Origin: Gordionus sp. m RMFG-2023
Taxonomy: Eukaryota; Nematomorpha; Gordioida; Chordodea; Parachordodidae
Reading direction: 5' to 3'
NCBI RefSeq assembly: GCF_954871325.1
Contig: NC_088776.1
Span: forward strand, 9,617,985 to 9,681,984
Length of the DNA stretch: 64,000 nt
A program made the translations under genes and the position numbers. Below are positions 43,716 through 55,250 of this stretch, in pieces. Numbering within the stretch: position 1 is the stretch's first letter; each line of letters opens with the position of its first letter. Below the pieces are notes generated by a model, which was not told where the DNA came from, did no database searches, and saw nothing but the letters and a program-made list of their open reading frames with translations.

Positions 43716-46700
43716 ATGACACTTCCTTCCTTGTTAGAACAAGTGTACGACGAAATGAAAAGACCAAAATACCAGTACTTAGAAGAACTCAAAGATTTTC
43801 AGTTTTGGAGAGCCTTGAGGTGCGAAATGCTTGGAACATTTCTATACATGATATTTTTATCCGGGGTGACTTTAAATTATCAAGGTGAAAAAATTTCGCT
43901 AATCAATGACGATTTTAAAGAATCTTGTAATATCATTAAGCTTTCAGCGGAAAGTAAAATTATGAATGGGCCAGTGATGAGTTGGACTGATGCAAAAACG
44001 GAATCTGTCATTAAGTATGATTGGGAGAATCGTGATTGGATACAAGGAACGAAGTTTTCTTATATGATAATAAATTTATATCCTTATATTGTTCTAGATC
44101 TAGAAACAACAATGAAACAGTTAATATGTCCGACTCTTTAACCGATAATGCCCATTATAATACGAATAATAGTAGTGAGTTATTTAATACAAACGTATCG
44201 TTTATGTTATCTTTAAACAAAAAATTTAACCAAATTAAATTGACTAAACAATATCCTCATGAATATCCAGACATCAAATTAAATGTTAGCCCATCCTTAT
44301 TAAATATATGTGTGATAATTGAAAATGCTCAACCTATCCATAAAGATTACGTTACTTTAAACGAAGAATACAATATTCTAAAAATTGCCATTGTATCTGG
44401 TTTCTCTATGTGCATACTCATACAAATATTTGGACACATAAGTGGTGCACATTTGAATCCGGCCATAACTCTATCATATTTAGCTGTCAATCATATAAGC
44501 GTTTTGAGGTGCAGTGCGTATATTGTTTGTCAATGTTTGGGAAGTATAATAGGAGTTACAATGATTAGGGCACTAATCCAGCCTTCTTTTTCTATTTTCT
44601 CGTTATTTCATCCTAACATATCAGACCAAGGACCAACAAAAACATTTATCTTACCTCACACTGATTTATTCTCTATCCAAATTATCACAAATGTTCAAGG
44701 ATTCGGCTTAGAGTTTATAATGACATTTGTGCTTGCTCTGATCATTTATTCTACCTTGGATCCCAAAAAAACCCTTCTCATACCTCCTAATGGATATCTT
44801 AAGTCATTTAATAAAAATGGCCACTCGGGGCTTTTGAATGAGGGAAATAGTTGCGATATGGAAGTAGATCCTTATAATCATCCAACTTCGGCATTAATAA
44901 GCATGAAAAAGGAAAATCTGGATAAAATACAACATCAAAATAAGAATGTTTTGGAAAGAGGTTATAAAATGAACAGTAACCACATGATTAAAAAGGATGG
45001 AAATATAGCGGAAGATCTGTTGATGAATGACAAAGATTATCAGGGAAGGACTAGGGGATTCATTATGTATCCTATATCTGTAGGACTGTACATAACTTTC
45101 GCAACTATATTCGGGGTAAAGAATAGATATTTTATATTTCTTTGGCTGAAACCCATATTTATATGTTGCCTTTTTGTGATAATTTAGTCTTAGGAATAAA
45201 AATTGAAAGAATACTAAACCTAAGCACCAAATATTTTTTAAAAAAATTTTGTAAATTTAATTTACTATATTATCTTCTTTTTTGAAAAATTTAAATGATA
45301 TACTTCCAAATTGAGATTGATCAATGTTGCATTCTTCTCTTCTCCCATATAAATAGCTTCCTAAGTCAAAATGTTTTTTTTCAAACTCTTAATGTCCTTT
45401 TTTTAATACTAAATTAGATTGACAAGCTATAATTTTAAAAAAGGACATAGGCGACTAAAAATAGATATGTAATATATATATATATGAATTTAGGGTTGTG
45501 TATTTGATCGTTCAAATAAGATTCAGTCAGTTGACCGATATTTGACAGGTCAAATGTAATCAAATACGGTCAAATACAGTCAAATTCAAGTAAATGTTTT
45601 TATGTTATCTTTATTTTATATATAATAGTCAAATGAATATATTATTAATTCTAAAATATTATTTAATTTCATTGTCATTCAATAACTAATGTTTCGCTCT
45701 CCTTGGCAGAGTTTTGTTCTGATTTATATCCAATATTATCATTTTCTTTATTTTTTTAATCAATTTTCCTGTTGACGAAATCTTCAATCGATTTCTGTTT
45801 TAGTAAGAATATTACCACAAATCGAAAATTTCTTTCTGAAGAAGAAGTAGAACTATAAATTGTTAGTAAAATGCCACTTCTCTTAAAGGGCATGATGGGC
45901 AAAGCCCATTCATCTAACTTGAGGCAGGAATCTATATGTTTCTTATGGAAGTTACTGCTTTTCACATACTTTGCTATTAAACATGCCACTTTTATAAATA
46001 AAATTTATTATATCACTTGAAATTTTTTGATTATCACCAAAATGTCTGATTCTTGTATTATATCACTTACTTCATTAAATTCACTATAGTAAGATGCTCC
46101 ACGATATTGATGACCCAATAAATAAGCAATATTGTGATCACATTGTATTTATATGGTTTTTTTCTTTTTTTAAAAAATATTTTTAATTTTTTTTTCAGAA
46201 TATTTAGAGTATTTGATGGTATTTGACCTGGTCAAATACTTTTCATGTCAATTGACCGACTTGCCAACCCTAAATAAATGATTATAATTTGTATTTTTTA
46301 GTATAAATACACAGGGGCAAGTATGAACCCTGCCAAATCTTTGGGTCCAGCAATCATTAACAAACAATGGAACGATCATTGGGTAAAGTCAATATAATTA
46401 TCGATATTTTAGTGCTTACATGTTTCAACTTTTTTTTAGTGCTTATTATTTAAAAAAATAATGGTGTTTTCGTTAAAAAATTATAAAGGCCTTTTTCTAA
46501 TAGTTTTGGATAAGTATTTTAAAATAAGGAATGAGGAGTGAGAAGTAAATTCCATTTATTATTATATTTACAAGAGCGCTTTTTTACAAAATTAATGATT
46601 GATGCAAAGCTGAGATTTAATAAAACTGAAAAATAGGACACTTAAAAGGGAAAGATTTTTTATATTTTTTAATATATATTAGATTTATATTAGGTCAAAG

Positions 46701-49411
46701 TTACTTATATATTAATTACGTAAATTCTTTTAAAATAATCATTAGTTTCAAATTAATATTATCAATTTTCGATGGACAATTTTTGAAAATATCATACAAA
46801 CTTACAAACTATTGTGCCTACACGATTTATACAATATTACAATTTTTTATTAAAAATGAAATTCTATATTTAAAATTTTAAATAATAAAAAAAGACCCTA
46901 TTTCTAAAAATAATTTTTTTCTATACCCTAATAATATGATGTGTTTTGGGTTAGTCCTTCGGATTCATTTGTATTCGATATTCGATAATAGAGTCCCACA
47001 TGTCAGTTAGAATTTATTTGGGATTGGGACAACGCAGATAGAGATTTTTTGAAATTTTATTTAACTTTATAGTGTTTCAAATTTATAAAAATTGCAGGCC
47101 AGGCTTAAAAATAAATAAAAGATTTGGCTGGATCAGACTTGGGTCCAAATATATAAAATAAAATTGGGAATGTAGGCATAAAAATGATTGGTTAAGAGTA
47201 ATTGTTGTCTGCACTCCAATTTTAAGTGTATAACATTTATTAAAATTGCTTATAACATATATATATCATTTTATTCACAGCGTAATTTTTTAAATATATG
47301 TCTATCTGATTTTATGATAATTAATCAGCCAATATCGATTTCGCATTTTCTTTTTAAAATTTAAATATTAAAGTAAGAATTGTCTATCATTAGTGACCAT
47401 TTTTTTCTTGGATAAAATTAACATGGTAATAAGCGAATTTAAAACCGTATTAAAAACATAGTTACCACCCAAGTTTCTCTGGTGCATGAATTGATGTCCT
47501 TACCACGCCCAAAACTTAATTAATTAGTTATAATATAAATATTATGATAGCAAAAGTTAAATAATTTGTAGGTAATATAAATTGTAAAACAGTTGCTTTG
47601 TGAGTTATAAGATATTATTTTAGTGGAGTCACTAGGGGTGGGGCTCGGGCCACTAAAAATGGTTTCCTTTCTTCCTCTTCATCTTCTTTTTTTGTTTATT
47701 TTGGATTTTCCTTTTTCCCCAAACTAATTTAAATTCGAATTTGGATCCCTCTATTCCTTTTTGTTAAAATTTTTTTTTATGATTGGTATCCCTCCTTCTT
47801 TGGAAATGAATACGAATGTTGTTTTGAATAGATTTGAAGAAAAAACGTTCAAAAAAATAACTAAAATTCAATTGCTATATTTTTAGCAGTTTTAGCCAAT
47901 TTAAGTCAGCTAAACCAAATTTTTATTGCCGAAAATTATTAGGGGAAATGTGCCATGAATGGCCATGTTTTTGCTTTTTTGAAAAAAGGTATTAAAATTT
48001 ATGTTTAAACAAACAAAGTTTGTTCAATGTGTAGCCTAAATATTAATATTTAAAATAAAATTTGATTCTAAGCTCTATGTAAAATACTTTATGAGTGTGA
48101 AAGTTGTTTTTCTGGTCAGTCAATACATAGTATGTAATGTATTGACTGGCCATATACTATGTGTTAACTGGCCATAATATATTATTTAAGAATTTTTATA
48201 AATATGAAATAATACAATATGAAATAATTGTAAAAGACCTATATTAATATTTCTACATTTTTTTAGTTATATAAAAAATTAATTATACACTAATTTAATT
48301 AGTATTAAAATCTCTATTTATTACCACATTTATTTAATGATAATATTATAAATTAATATCTTAATTATCATTTAACTTAACATTCTTAAGCTTTTCATCA
48401 TTTTATTTCACCAAATGTTGTTTTGCAAGAGCTTTTCATTTTAATATGAATATGTGAATGTGCGAATTGTGGCCAATCAATACATTGCCAGTCAATGCTC
48501 ACCTCTCTATTATTATTAAGCGCCTTTATATGTCTATTAAATAAAGCTTTTAAAGTCTAATTTTATGTGTGAATAATGCTAAATGCCAAAGGATAATATT
48601 TATATAAAATATCAGTAATCTAAATTAGTAATTTTTTCACCAAACAAAAAAATGTGTAACGTGATTTTTCCAGAAAGAGGTACTATAAACAGTTTATTTG
48701 AAATATTTTTTTATTGAATTGCTCTATTCAATAAATGAACTTAGGTATAGTGCATATCATAAATATACACATTTTGACCAATTATGAGAGAAATTGGTCC
48801 AATAGATAAAAAGTTAAAGGGTGGTGGTTAGTCTTCACACATCATTTATGGCACATTTCCCCTACTTTAGGCTCGGAATTTTTCTTAAAAATATAGCAGC
48901 TCAAATTTGAAAGAAAATAATGTAAATTAAGACGCCTTAATTTTAAAGGTTTTTCTCCAGCAGGCGCCTGAAGATTGAACCGAATTAGCCGGTATTTAGC
49001 CATTACCCAACTATGCATAACCGGGAAAAATAAGGTTCGTAACATCAGTAAATAATATATACTATTTAAAATTTAATCTTTTATTTAATATCAAAGGTGT
49101 ATTGGATAGGGCCTATATTGGGTGGACTTATGGGTGCTTTCACTTATGAATATACAGCCACGGTTTCATCTAATCATAAATCTTTAGGCTTTAAACGGTC
49201 ATTTAGAAAAAGCCTCATCGGTTGTAAGAAAAGCGGTGATGAATCCATTCATCGGCCATTTTATCTAAATAGCGAACTTCAGAAAAAAACACCGGATCCA
49301 TTAAATATGCCCAACGATTCAAGCGATATATGTGATGAAGGTTCTGGAAAAACTAAAAAAAACTCAATCATGACTACCAGTTTATCAATGACCGGGTTTT
49401 CAAATTATTGA
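43716..49411 (+). CDS. bib: Big brain-type aquaporin family channel
   Basis: Four exons: 43716-44053, 44098-45115, 46302-46382 and 49097-49411, all in phase, giving 583 residues. An in-frame TAA sits 9 bp before the ATG. MIP-family marks are helix 1 ([14 protein letters not shown], 37-50), first NPA in [12 protein letters not shown] (226-237), [18 protein letters not shown] (315-332), second NPA in [15 protein letters not shown] (456-470) and [12 protein letters not shown]. The HWVYW region and the LDP after helix 4 recall Drosophila Big brain, a neurogenic protein that aids Notch signalling at membranes. Odd features: loop A is about 148 residues with several N-x-S/T sites; loop D is about 95 residues, polar; the pore Arg after the second NPA is Lys. 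Bib orthology is likely; another aquaporin subfamily is possible. Introns are 44 bp, 1.2 kb and 2.7 kb, the latter two containing transposons. Confidence 0.85.
45491..46272 (-). mobile_element. hAT relic in aquaporin intron 2
   Basis: Left end TAGGGTTGTG..., right end ...CCGACTTGCCAACCCTA, both followed inward by TTGACC/GGTCAA-rich subterminal repeats (GTCAAATACGGTCAAATACA; GACCTGGTCAAATACTT). The minus-strand frame 45989-45756 includes [15 protein letters not shown], the hAT C-terminal signature. A clear 8-bp duplication is not seen. Short (782 bp), so internally deleted. Confidence 0.7.
46383..47940. other. Aquaporin intron 3, left part
   Basis: AT-rich intron sequence without an exon. An ATTCGATATTCG phrase near 46975 and a GCCAGGCTT patch near 47098 hint at decayed repeats. 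Confidence 0.4.
47942..48862. mobile_element. TA-flanked inverted-repeat element (Tc1/mariner-like target site)
   Basis: The ends GGGGAAATGTGCCATGAATG and, inverted, GGGGAAATGTGCCATAAATG are near-identical over at least 20 bp and abut TA on both sides (47940-47941, 48863-48864). Length 921 bp, AT-rich, no transposase. Internal TGGCCA/CAATACAT phrases at 48119-48183 form further short inversions. It lies in aquaporin intron 3. Confidence 0.75.
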
Positions 49412-49636
49412 AGAGAAAAAATTTAAATGATTTTTCTTCTTATTTGGGATATGGAATCCATAGAAATTCAGAATCTCTAAATTTTATATCATTTCCGGAG
49501 AGATTTTTTAAATTTGAAAAAATCTGATTTGATTGGAGCATTCCAACATAGATTGAACATCTACCCTGTAAATCTTAGAGAATTATTGCCATAAACTTTT
49601 GTGTATTGTTTTAATTTAATTTTTAAAAATCTATGT

Positions 49637-49642
49637 AATAAA
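49637..49642 (+). promoter_or_regulatory. Poly(A) signal candidate for the aquaporin
   Basis: AATAAA about 226 bp after the stop codon. Confidence 0.45.
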
Positions 49643-50354
49643 ATTTGATCTATGCAAATTGGCTAAAATTTCGAGTGGGGCTCTTTAAATATTAGAATTC
49701 CATTTCAGGTCAAGTTAGATTTTTTAAATTTAAAAATCGTGCTCAGCAAATGATTTAAAATTGAGAGAATCCGAATACAAAATGGATTCTATATCCCAAT
49801 ATGACATTTATATCTCTAATTAAAGACTTGAAAACCAGGGGAAAAAACATTTTAAAAAAAGGATTTTGATATAAGTTTAAAGAAGGAATCTGTTATTCAA
49901 TATATATTTGGATGGCGTTTCATATTATATAAATCAAATATATTCTTCTATGTTTATCATTTTTACAATAATACTATTTATACGTATAATATTTGTAGTT
50001 CGCCAAAATAAAATTGATTTAATTTATTTAACCCTACATTCAAAGAGGATTTATTTTTCATATGCCATGTTTTGTTTGTTGCATAATTGTACCTTAACTC
50101 ACAATTGCTTGCCAAAGATTGAATCTACTTTGGGCATGGCCTATTAATAAGAAAGCATTGACAAAATTTAACTCTTTCGGTAGAAAACATCATTGTTGTT
50201 AAATTTAACGCAGAATTTATCATATTTTATTTATGTTCGTTATTAAATTTTAAAAATTAAATATATAAATCGTCTATAACTTTAGTTACCTTTTTTTTAT
50301 ATTTAGGGGAATACTATATATCAATAGATGCCTACGACTATATACTATAAGTTA
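49643..50354. other. AT-rich region downstream of the aquaporin
   Basis: No gene recognised. An open frame at 49908-50147 (plus) has no domain. Confidence 0.4.
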
Positions 50355-50705
50355 CAGAGACCTTCAAGGGCCTTAATTTTTTGATGACGCCCGGCCCAGG
50401 CCCGCAGTAGAAAAATATTTTTAGTTTCAGACCCGGCCTAAATATCCAAAATTTAATCTATTGTATTTAATAAAAATAAACAATAATAAAGTGTATTTAG
50501 GTAATCATTATGTTTACAATACTAAAATGTACTAAGAAAAATATTTACAATATTTTTTAAGTTATCAACTGTTTTAAATAAGCTAAAATTTAAATTAAAA
50601 AAATTCAAACCTAAGCCCATCTCAACCCATTAAAATAATTTCAAGAACCCAGGCCCGCTCGAAAATATACCCCTATGCCGCGGCCAGCCCGGTCCATAAT
50701 CTCTG
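50355..50705. mobile_element. GC-patch MITE, family C
   Basis: Starts CAGAGACCTTCAAGGGCC and ends GCCCGGTCCATAATCTCTG. The interior has GCCCGGCCCAGGCCCGC and a long AT middle. The ends are inverted over CAGAGA. Confidence 0.65.
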
Positions 50706-50709
50706 TAAG

Positions 50710-51880
50710 TGAATACGATCATATTTTAATAAGTAATTTTACCCACAAGCCCTAACCATGGGATTAAGTATAATACCTTGAGGGGCTTCCTAAACCATTG
50801 AATTTCTTGCTATATAATGAACAAAAATGTCATTTTTATTTCTAGATAGATATTTATAAAATAATTTAGATATTTAATTTAAATTATAACTATAAAATTT
50901 GGACAAAATATATTATAAAAATTAAAATATAATTTTGATTTTAAATACATTTATAGCATATAAAATACTTGTTCTTTATAATATCTCATGTAATTTAATA
51001 TATATAATCTATAAAATAACCAACGATAATATATTCAAAAAATTTTTAAATTATATATTAGCTGTTTAGAGTATTCTTATTTTCCAAGCCCCACTAGCAA
51101 TAGCAGCATTAGCTTTATTAATTATGATTAAAATAATCTTTAGATACCCAAAATGTTCGTAGAACTTTTTTGAAATAATAAGAGGGTTGGTTTGGTTCTC
51201 TAACTTTTCTACTAAAATTATATATTCATATTTAAAAATTAATAAAAATTATATCTTGTCTCTTACAACAATTTCTCTAATTTGACATTAAAGTTTAATT
51301 TCTCATATAAATTTATTGATAATCAATTATTTCTAAATATAAATTGTATATATATGCACACAACTGTAATCTATATTAGGATAAAATTTAAATATCCAGG
51401 CGCCTTCAATTTAAAAATGGGATAAAATTGTTTTTCACGTCCCTTCTCCCCTTATTAGATAAATGACTTAGAGCGAAGATACATATAGATGCCAGCATAA
51501 AGTAGCTCATTCAATAGCAACAATGGCTGCCCCTTTTTTTATCATAAGCCTACTAATAAAGGGGAAAATTAAATTTATTCCTAATATATAAAATTGGCAT
51601 TTGAACAAATGGAACCCCCCATAATAAATCTGCAGCAATCAAATTTTTTGTTCGGAAAATCTTTTCAAAGTTATACAGATGTAAAGCTAAATCCTACATA
51701 ATATTCCAATTCCTCATTAGAGTGATGATATGTTGAAGATTATACACTCCTGGCAGTCTTCGTTTTGCGAATGCGTCAAAAAATGCTACTTTCAATTAAA
51801 CAACCTAACGTTTTTTTTTACACAATGCTAAGCTGCTGCTCAATTCATAATCACACAAAAATTCATTAACATAACAATCT
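50710..51880. other. AT-rich region, no gene recognised
   Basis: Low-complexity AT sequence grading into moderately complex DNA near 51700 that may be the worn start of the LINE relic at 51900. Confidence 0.35.
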
Positions 51881-51899
51881 TCTAATTATTTTATAGATG

Positions 51900-52420
51900 C
51901 TACCTCATAGTAAACAGCATTAGGTCGATTAATTCCCCTTCTTTACAGAAATAATTGAAAGATAAGATTTATAAAAATGAATATAAAGTTTTACTTTATT
52001 GACAGGCTTATTTCTTTATTCAATATATAGATCTGTACATCTCATACTAAGCTCAATTTTTCTTCCTTACAAAACAGTGGATAAAATTTGCCAATCATCT
52101 TTCAAAAAATTCTTACATTAATCAATTAAAATCTTCTCGATTTACTAAGAATTTGCCACGCTATTTTAAAATATTATATGAATTAATATTAAAGCCCTCT
52201 CGTGGATTCATTCTAAATTTAACCTTCGATAACATCTTTTGGCTCCACGCCACCCTTCAATCTAAATTTGGCAGAATCGGAGTATGCTCTCTATCAATCT
52301 TATCTTAAAGGTTATCAGCTCGAGTTAATCTTAATGCCATGGCCAATAAAGTGGACCACGATTTATCCCTAATACATATTCAATTTCTTTAGCGGGAACT
52401 ATTTTTTTTCATTTTTACCA
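51900..52420 (+). pseudogene. LINE relic (post-reverse transcriptase region)
   Basis: The plus strand reads ILKPSRGFILNLTFDNIFWL, LQSKFGRIGVCSL and NAMANKVDHDLSLIHIQFL across stops. The LxxxFGxIGV stretch parallels LPPKLGDIGI in the minus-strand LINE at 58430-59520 and matches the LPxRFGGLGIR block after the reverse transcriptase of some non-LTR elements. Confidence 0.4.
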
Positions 52421-52429
52421 AAAGATGGG

Positions 52430-53890
52430 ATGACCTTTTAGTTGCTACTTTCGTTGTTCACCTATTATCGAACGTTGAGTTAGAAGATAATAACCCCTAT
52501 AATTCAATTTGGAAATCCAAATCTGGCTGAGTATGGTTCGAGGTTTTTCCATTCCAATCGTAACCTATAATTATTGTCAGAACGATTTTAATTTTCAATA
52601 ACACTACTTCTCTTCCATGTGATTACACCTGAAAAATGTTAGTTCCAAATTGCTTCAAGGGCCCACCAATCTCCATTGCAAATTCTTGTGAGGACACCTG
52701 TCAGCCATAAATAATATTTTATAAATTCTATTAAAAATCCTAAATTATCTTATTTTCAATAATACAAGGATAAAGGGTAAGCCAATCATTCGGGCATATA
52801 CCCCCCACCCTCCATTATGGAACTTTATTGGCTGGAAATTTTTTAAAAAATCTAATCACCAAAATACTATTTATTCTTATCCACTGATACCTATTTCCTA
52901 ATTAAGAGTTTGGCTAGGATAATTTATTGCGAGATTGGGGAATATTGTATTCAAATTTTATATAAAAAAAATTTAAAATAAATTAAACAATAACAAAAAT
53001 AAGCCATTAAATAGGTTCGCGCAATCACCTCACTATTGATCTACTCTATCTCGAATAGAGATGAAATATAGGCAATTAGATCTAATGATGTTTATGGCAA
53101 ACTTTTGTCTAAGGTAGTAACCCTGATGGAGTTTATATCTTTTATCGGTGATGCGCTTGTCAATTTATTTAATTAGTTTAAGGACTTTGGTACTAAACGT
53201 CAAGTGAGTAGAAGGAATGATAGAGACAAAATGACCTAGATAAATCAATGTATTTATTGATTTTTGAGACCTCTGTTGGGAAGAGTGCGTCTTTATTTAT
53301 GTTAGATAAAGAAATAGCGTCGATACACAAAAAATCTCATAAGTGATCTGTTCTGTAGTCCATGTTATGATTATACTTTCCGTCGGTCCAGGGGAGTCCA
53401 GAAGGCTCTGGTAGAAATTCTCGCATAAACTAAAGTACGTTTGATGGTTTCATTGCATATAGAATGTCGTGAAAGGTCTTTGCAGGATTGTCAATACAGA
53501 CCATGTTTGTCTTTGGCGTTAGTGTATTTTCGGCCTCAATTTTGAGTATTAGCCACTTCTATCGATTGAAATCCCACATCGATAAATTTCTTATATTTGA
53601 AAACAAGCGGAGTTGTTTAAGTAAGTATCTAGATACAAAAATGTTATATTATCTATAAACTATTTTAGAGATATTTGTATAGGTTTTTAGACATATTCTT
53701 ATATTTTTATTTGACGCTTTTTAATATTAAAAATAAAAATTAGATGCAAAATTCATTTTATATTACAAAATATTAAGGCTAATATAATTTAAAAAAAATA
53801 TAAACCTAAAACTTATATAAAAAAAATATATCTTTATAATCCATTTTTGTTGATCGGACAAATATCCTAGCACCCGGGCCGGCTGCCCAT
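52430..53890. other. Region with possible degenerate coding on the minus strand
   Basis: Between 53590 and 53050 the minus strand has longer-than-expected readable stretches (PKTNMVCIDNPAKTFHDILY, EFLPEPSGLPWTDGKYNHNM) separated by stops. The GC content is a little higher than the surroundings. It could be old transposon coding DNA. I do not recognise the family. Confidence 0.3.
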
Positions 53891-53894
53891 CAGT

Positions 53895-55250
53895 GACCGG
53901 GGTACTTCCAAGCTCGATAAATCATCATTTCACACATAACTGCTCATCAGCATCAAAGGAAATTTTTTATTGTCAACTTCGAGGTTTGACTGGAACCTTC
54001 GTATACTATGGCAACATCGTCGCATTAGGTCACCCTTTGCTACGCCACAAAAATATACCGGAAAAATATATAAGAATAATACAAGATACATGAACCACAC
54101 GCCGACAATTATCCAAAGTACACCGGGCACATCAATCGGCTTCCACATAGCTGAGGGAGTTCATCAAGAGTCTGTTCTTAGCCCACTACCGTTCATAACG
54201 GCGATGGATATATTATCGCAGACTAGATCAGAAACAACTCCATGGAATATGATATAGTAATACTTTCTGAAGGTGGAATGATGGAAAGATTTATAAGTTG
54301 GGTAGATATATTAGAAAAGCATGGCTAAAAGTTAACAAGGAAAAAACAAATTATATGGTAATAGGTGGTGATGAAACAGACAACATCAACATAAATGAAT
54401 GGTAGGTATCGGCAATTGATTGAAACTTACAAATTTGGGATTCCCTTTACAAAGCAATGGGACAATCGAAAGAGGAATAAAAAATAAAATGAGAAATTTA
54501 TCTCCTTGACAAAAGAATTCCTCCAAAATTAAAAGGGAAGATATACAGTTTCATAATACAACCAACTATCCTATATAACTCGGAAACATGGCCAAGCAAA
54601 AAATTAGACGGGAGAAGTCTACAGATAACGGAGATGAGATTGCTGAGAGTTAGTGTTGTTAAACGGCTCGATTTGAGCCGATTTTTAAAAACGGCTAATT
54701 CAATATTTTATCCAAAAGAAAATTTTGCTCATAGATGGTATAAAGGTTTAGATATCTATTAACGAAATCTCAAGGCTTTGGCAATATTTTTTTGGATAAA
54801 ATCTTGAGTTAGTTTTTTAAAAATCGGCTCTAATCAAGCCATTTAACAACACTACTGAGAGTGCTAGCAGGGCAAAAAAGGATAAGATAAAAAAATACAA
54901 ATATACTGGGAAGTTTAAAGGTAGTACCCATTAAAACAAAGATCATGGTGAACTGACATGTCGTATGGATATAAGCTGAGAGTAAGAAGGCCTCTAAACT
55001 ATATAGGAATAAGGTCAAAATTTGGAAGTGATGGGTAAACGAAAAAAAGGAAGACCAATAAAACTCCAATGGATCCATCATGTTAAAGCCAATATCACTA
55101 AATATAAATTGAATAAAAGGGATTGTTTAAATAATATAAAATGGAAAGAGATATTGAAGGAGATCACCACCCGAAAGGGAAAACTAAAAAGGAAGAAAAA
55201 AATACAATATAATCATAAATATTCATTAACTAATTTTTTTTCCTTTTGAA
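53895..55250 (+). pseudogene. LINE relic (RTE-style reverse transcriptase end) split by a MITE
   Basis: Plus-strand frames carry IPEKYIRIIQDT, PTIIQSTPGTS, GVHQESVLSPL and FITAMDILSQT, the RT region with GVHQGSxLSPLLF, then SETWPSKK and ITEMRLLRV. After a 204-bp MITE, LLRVLAG resumes, and then SLKVVPIKTK, MGKRKKGRPIKLQW and IHHVKANITKYKL follow, as in the tail of these LINEs. Stops and frame changes are frequent. The element's 5' part is absent. Confidence 0.7.
54651..54854. mobile_element. MITE family A, best-preserved copy, 8-bp target duplication
   Basis: 204 bp from TAGTGTTGTTAAACGGCTCG to the inverse end TTTAACAACACTA. The outer ~60 bp of each half pair (GGCTC, GAGCCGATTTTTAAAA). It is flanked exactly by CTGAGAGT (54643-54650, 54855-54862). 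The duplication size and TA(G/A)NG-type ends point to hAT transposase mobilisation. It interrupts the LINE relic at 53895-55250. Confidence 0.9.

Noticed and set aside
49908-50147. 79-residue frame after the aquaporin as an additional exon.
   Set aside because: The aquaporin already ends with a stop at 49411, and the frame has no aquaporin or other motif.
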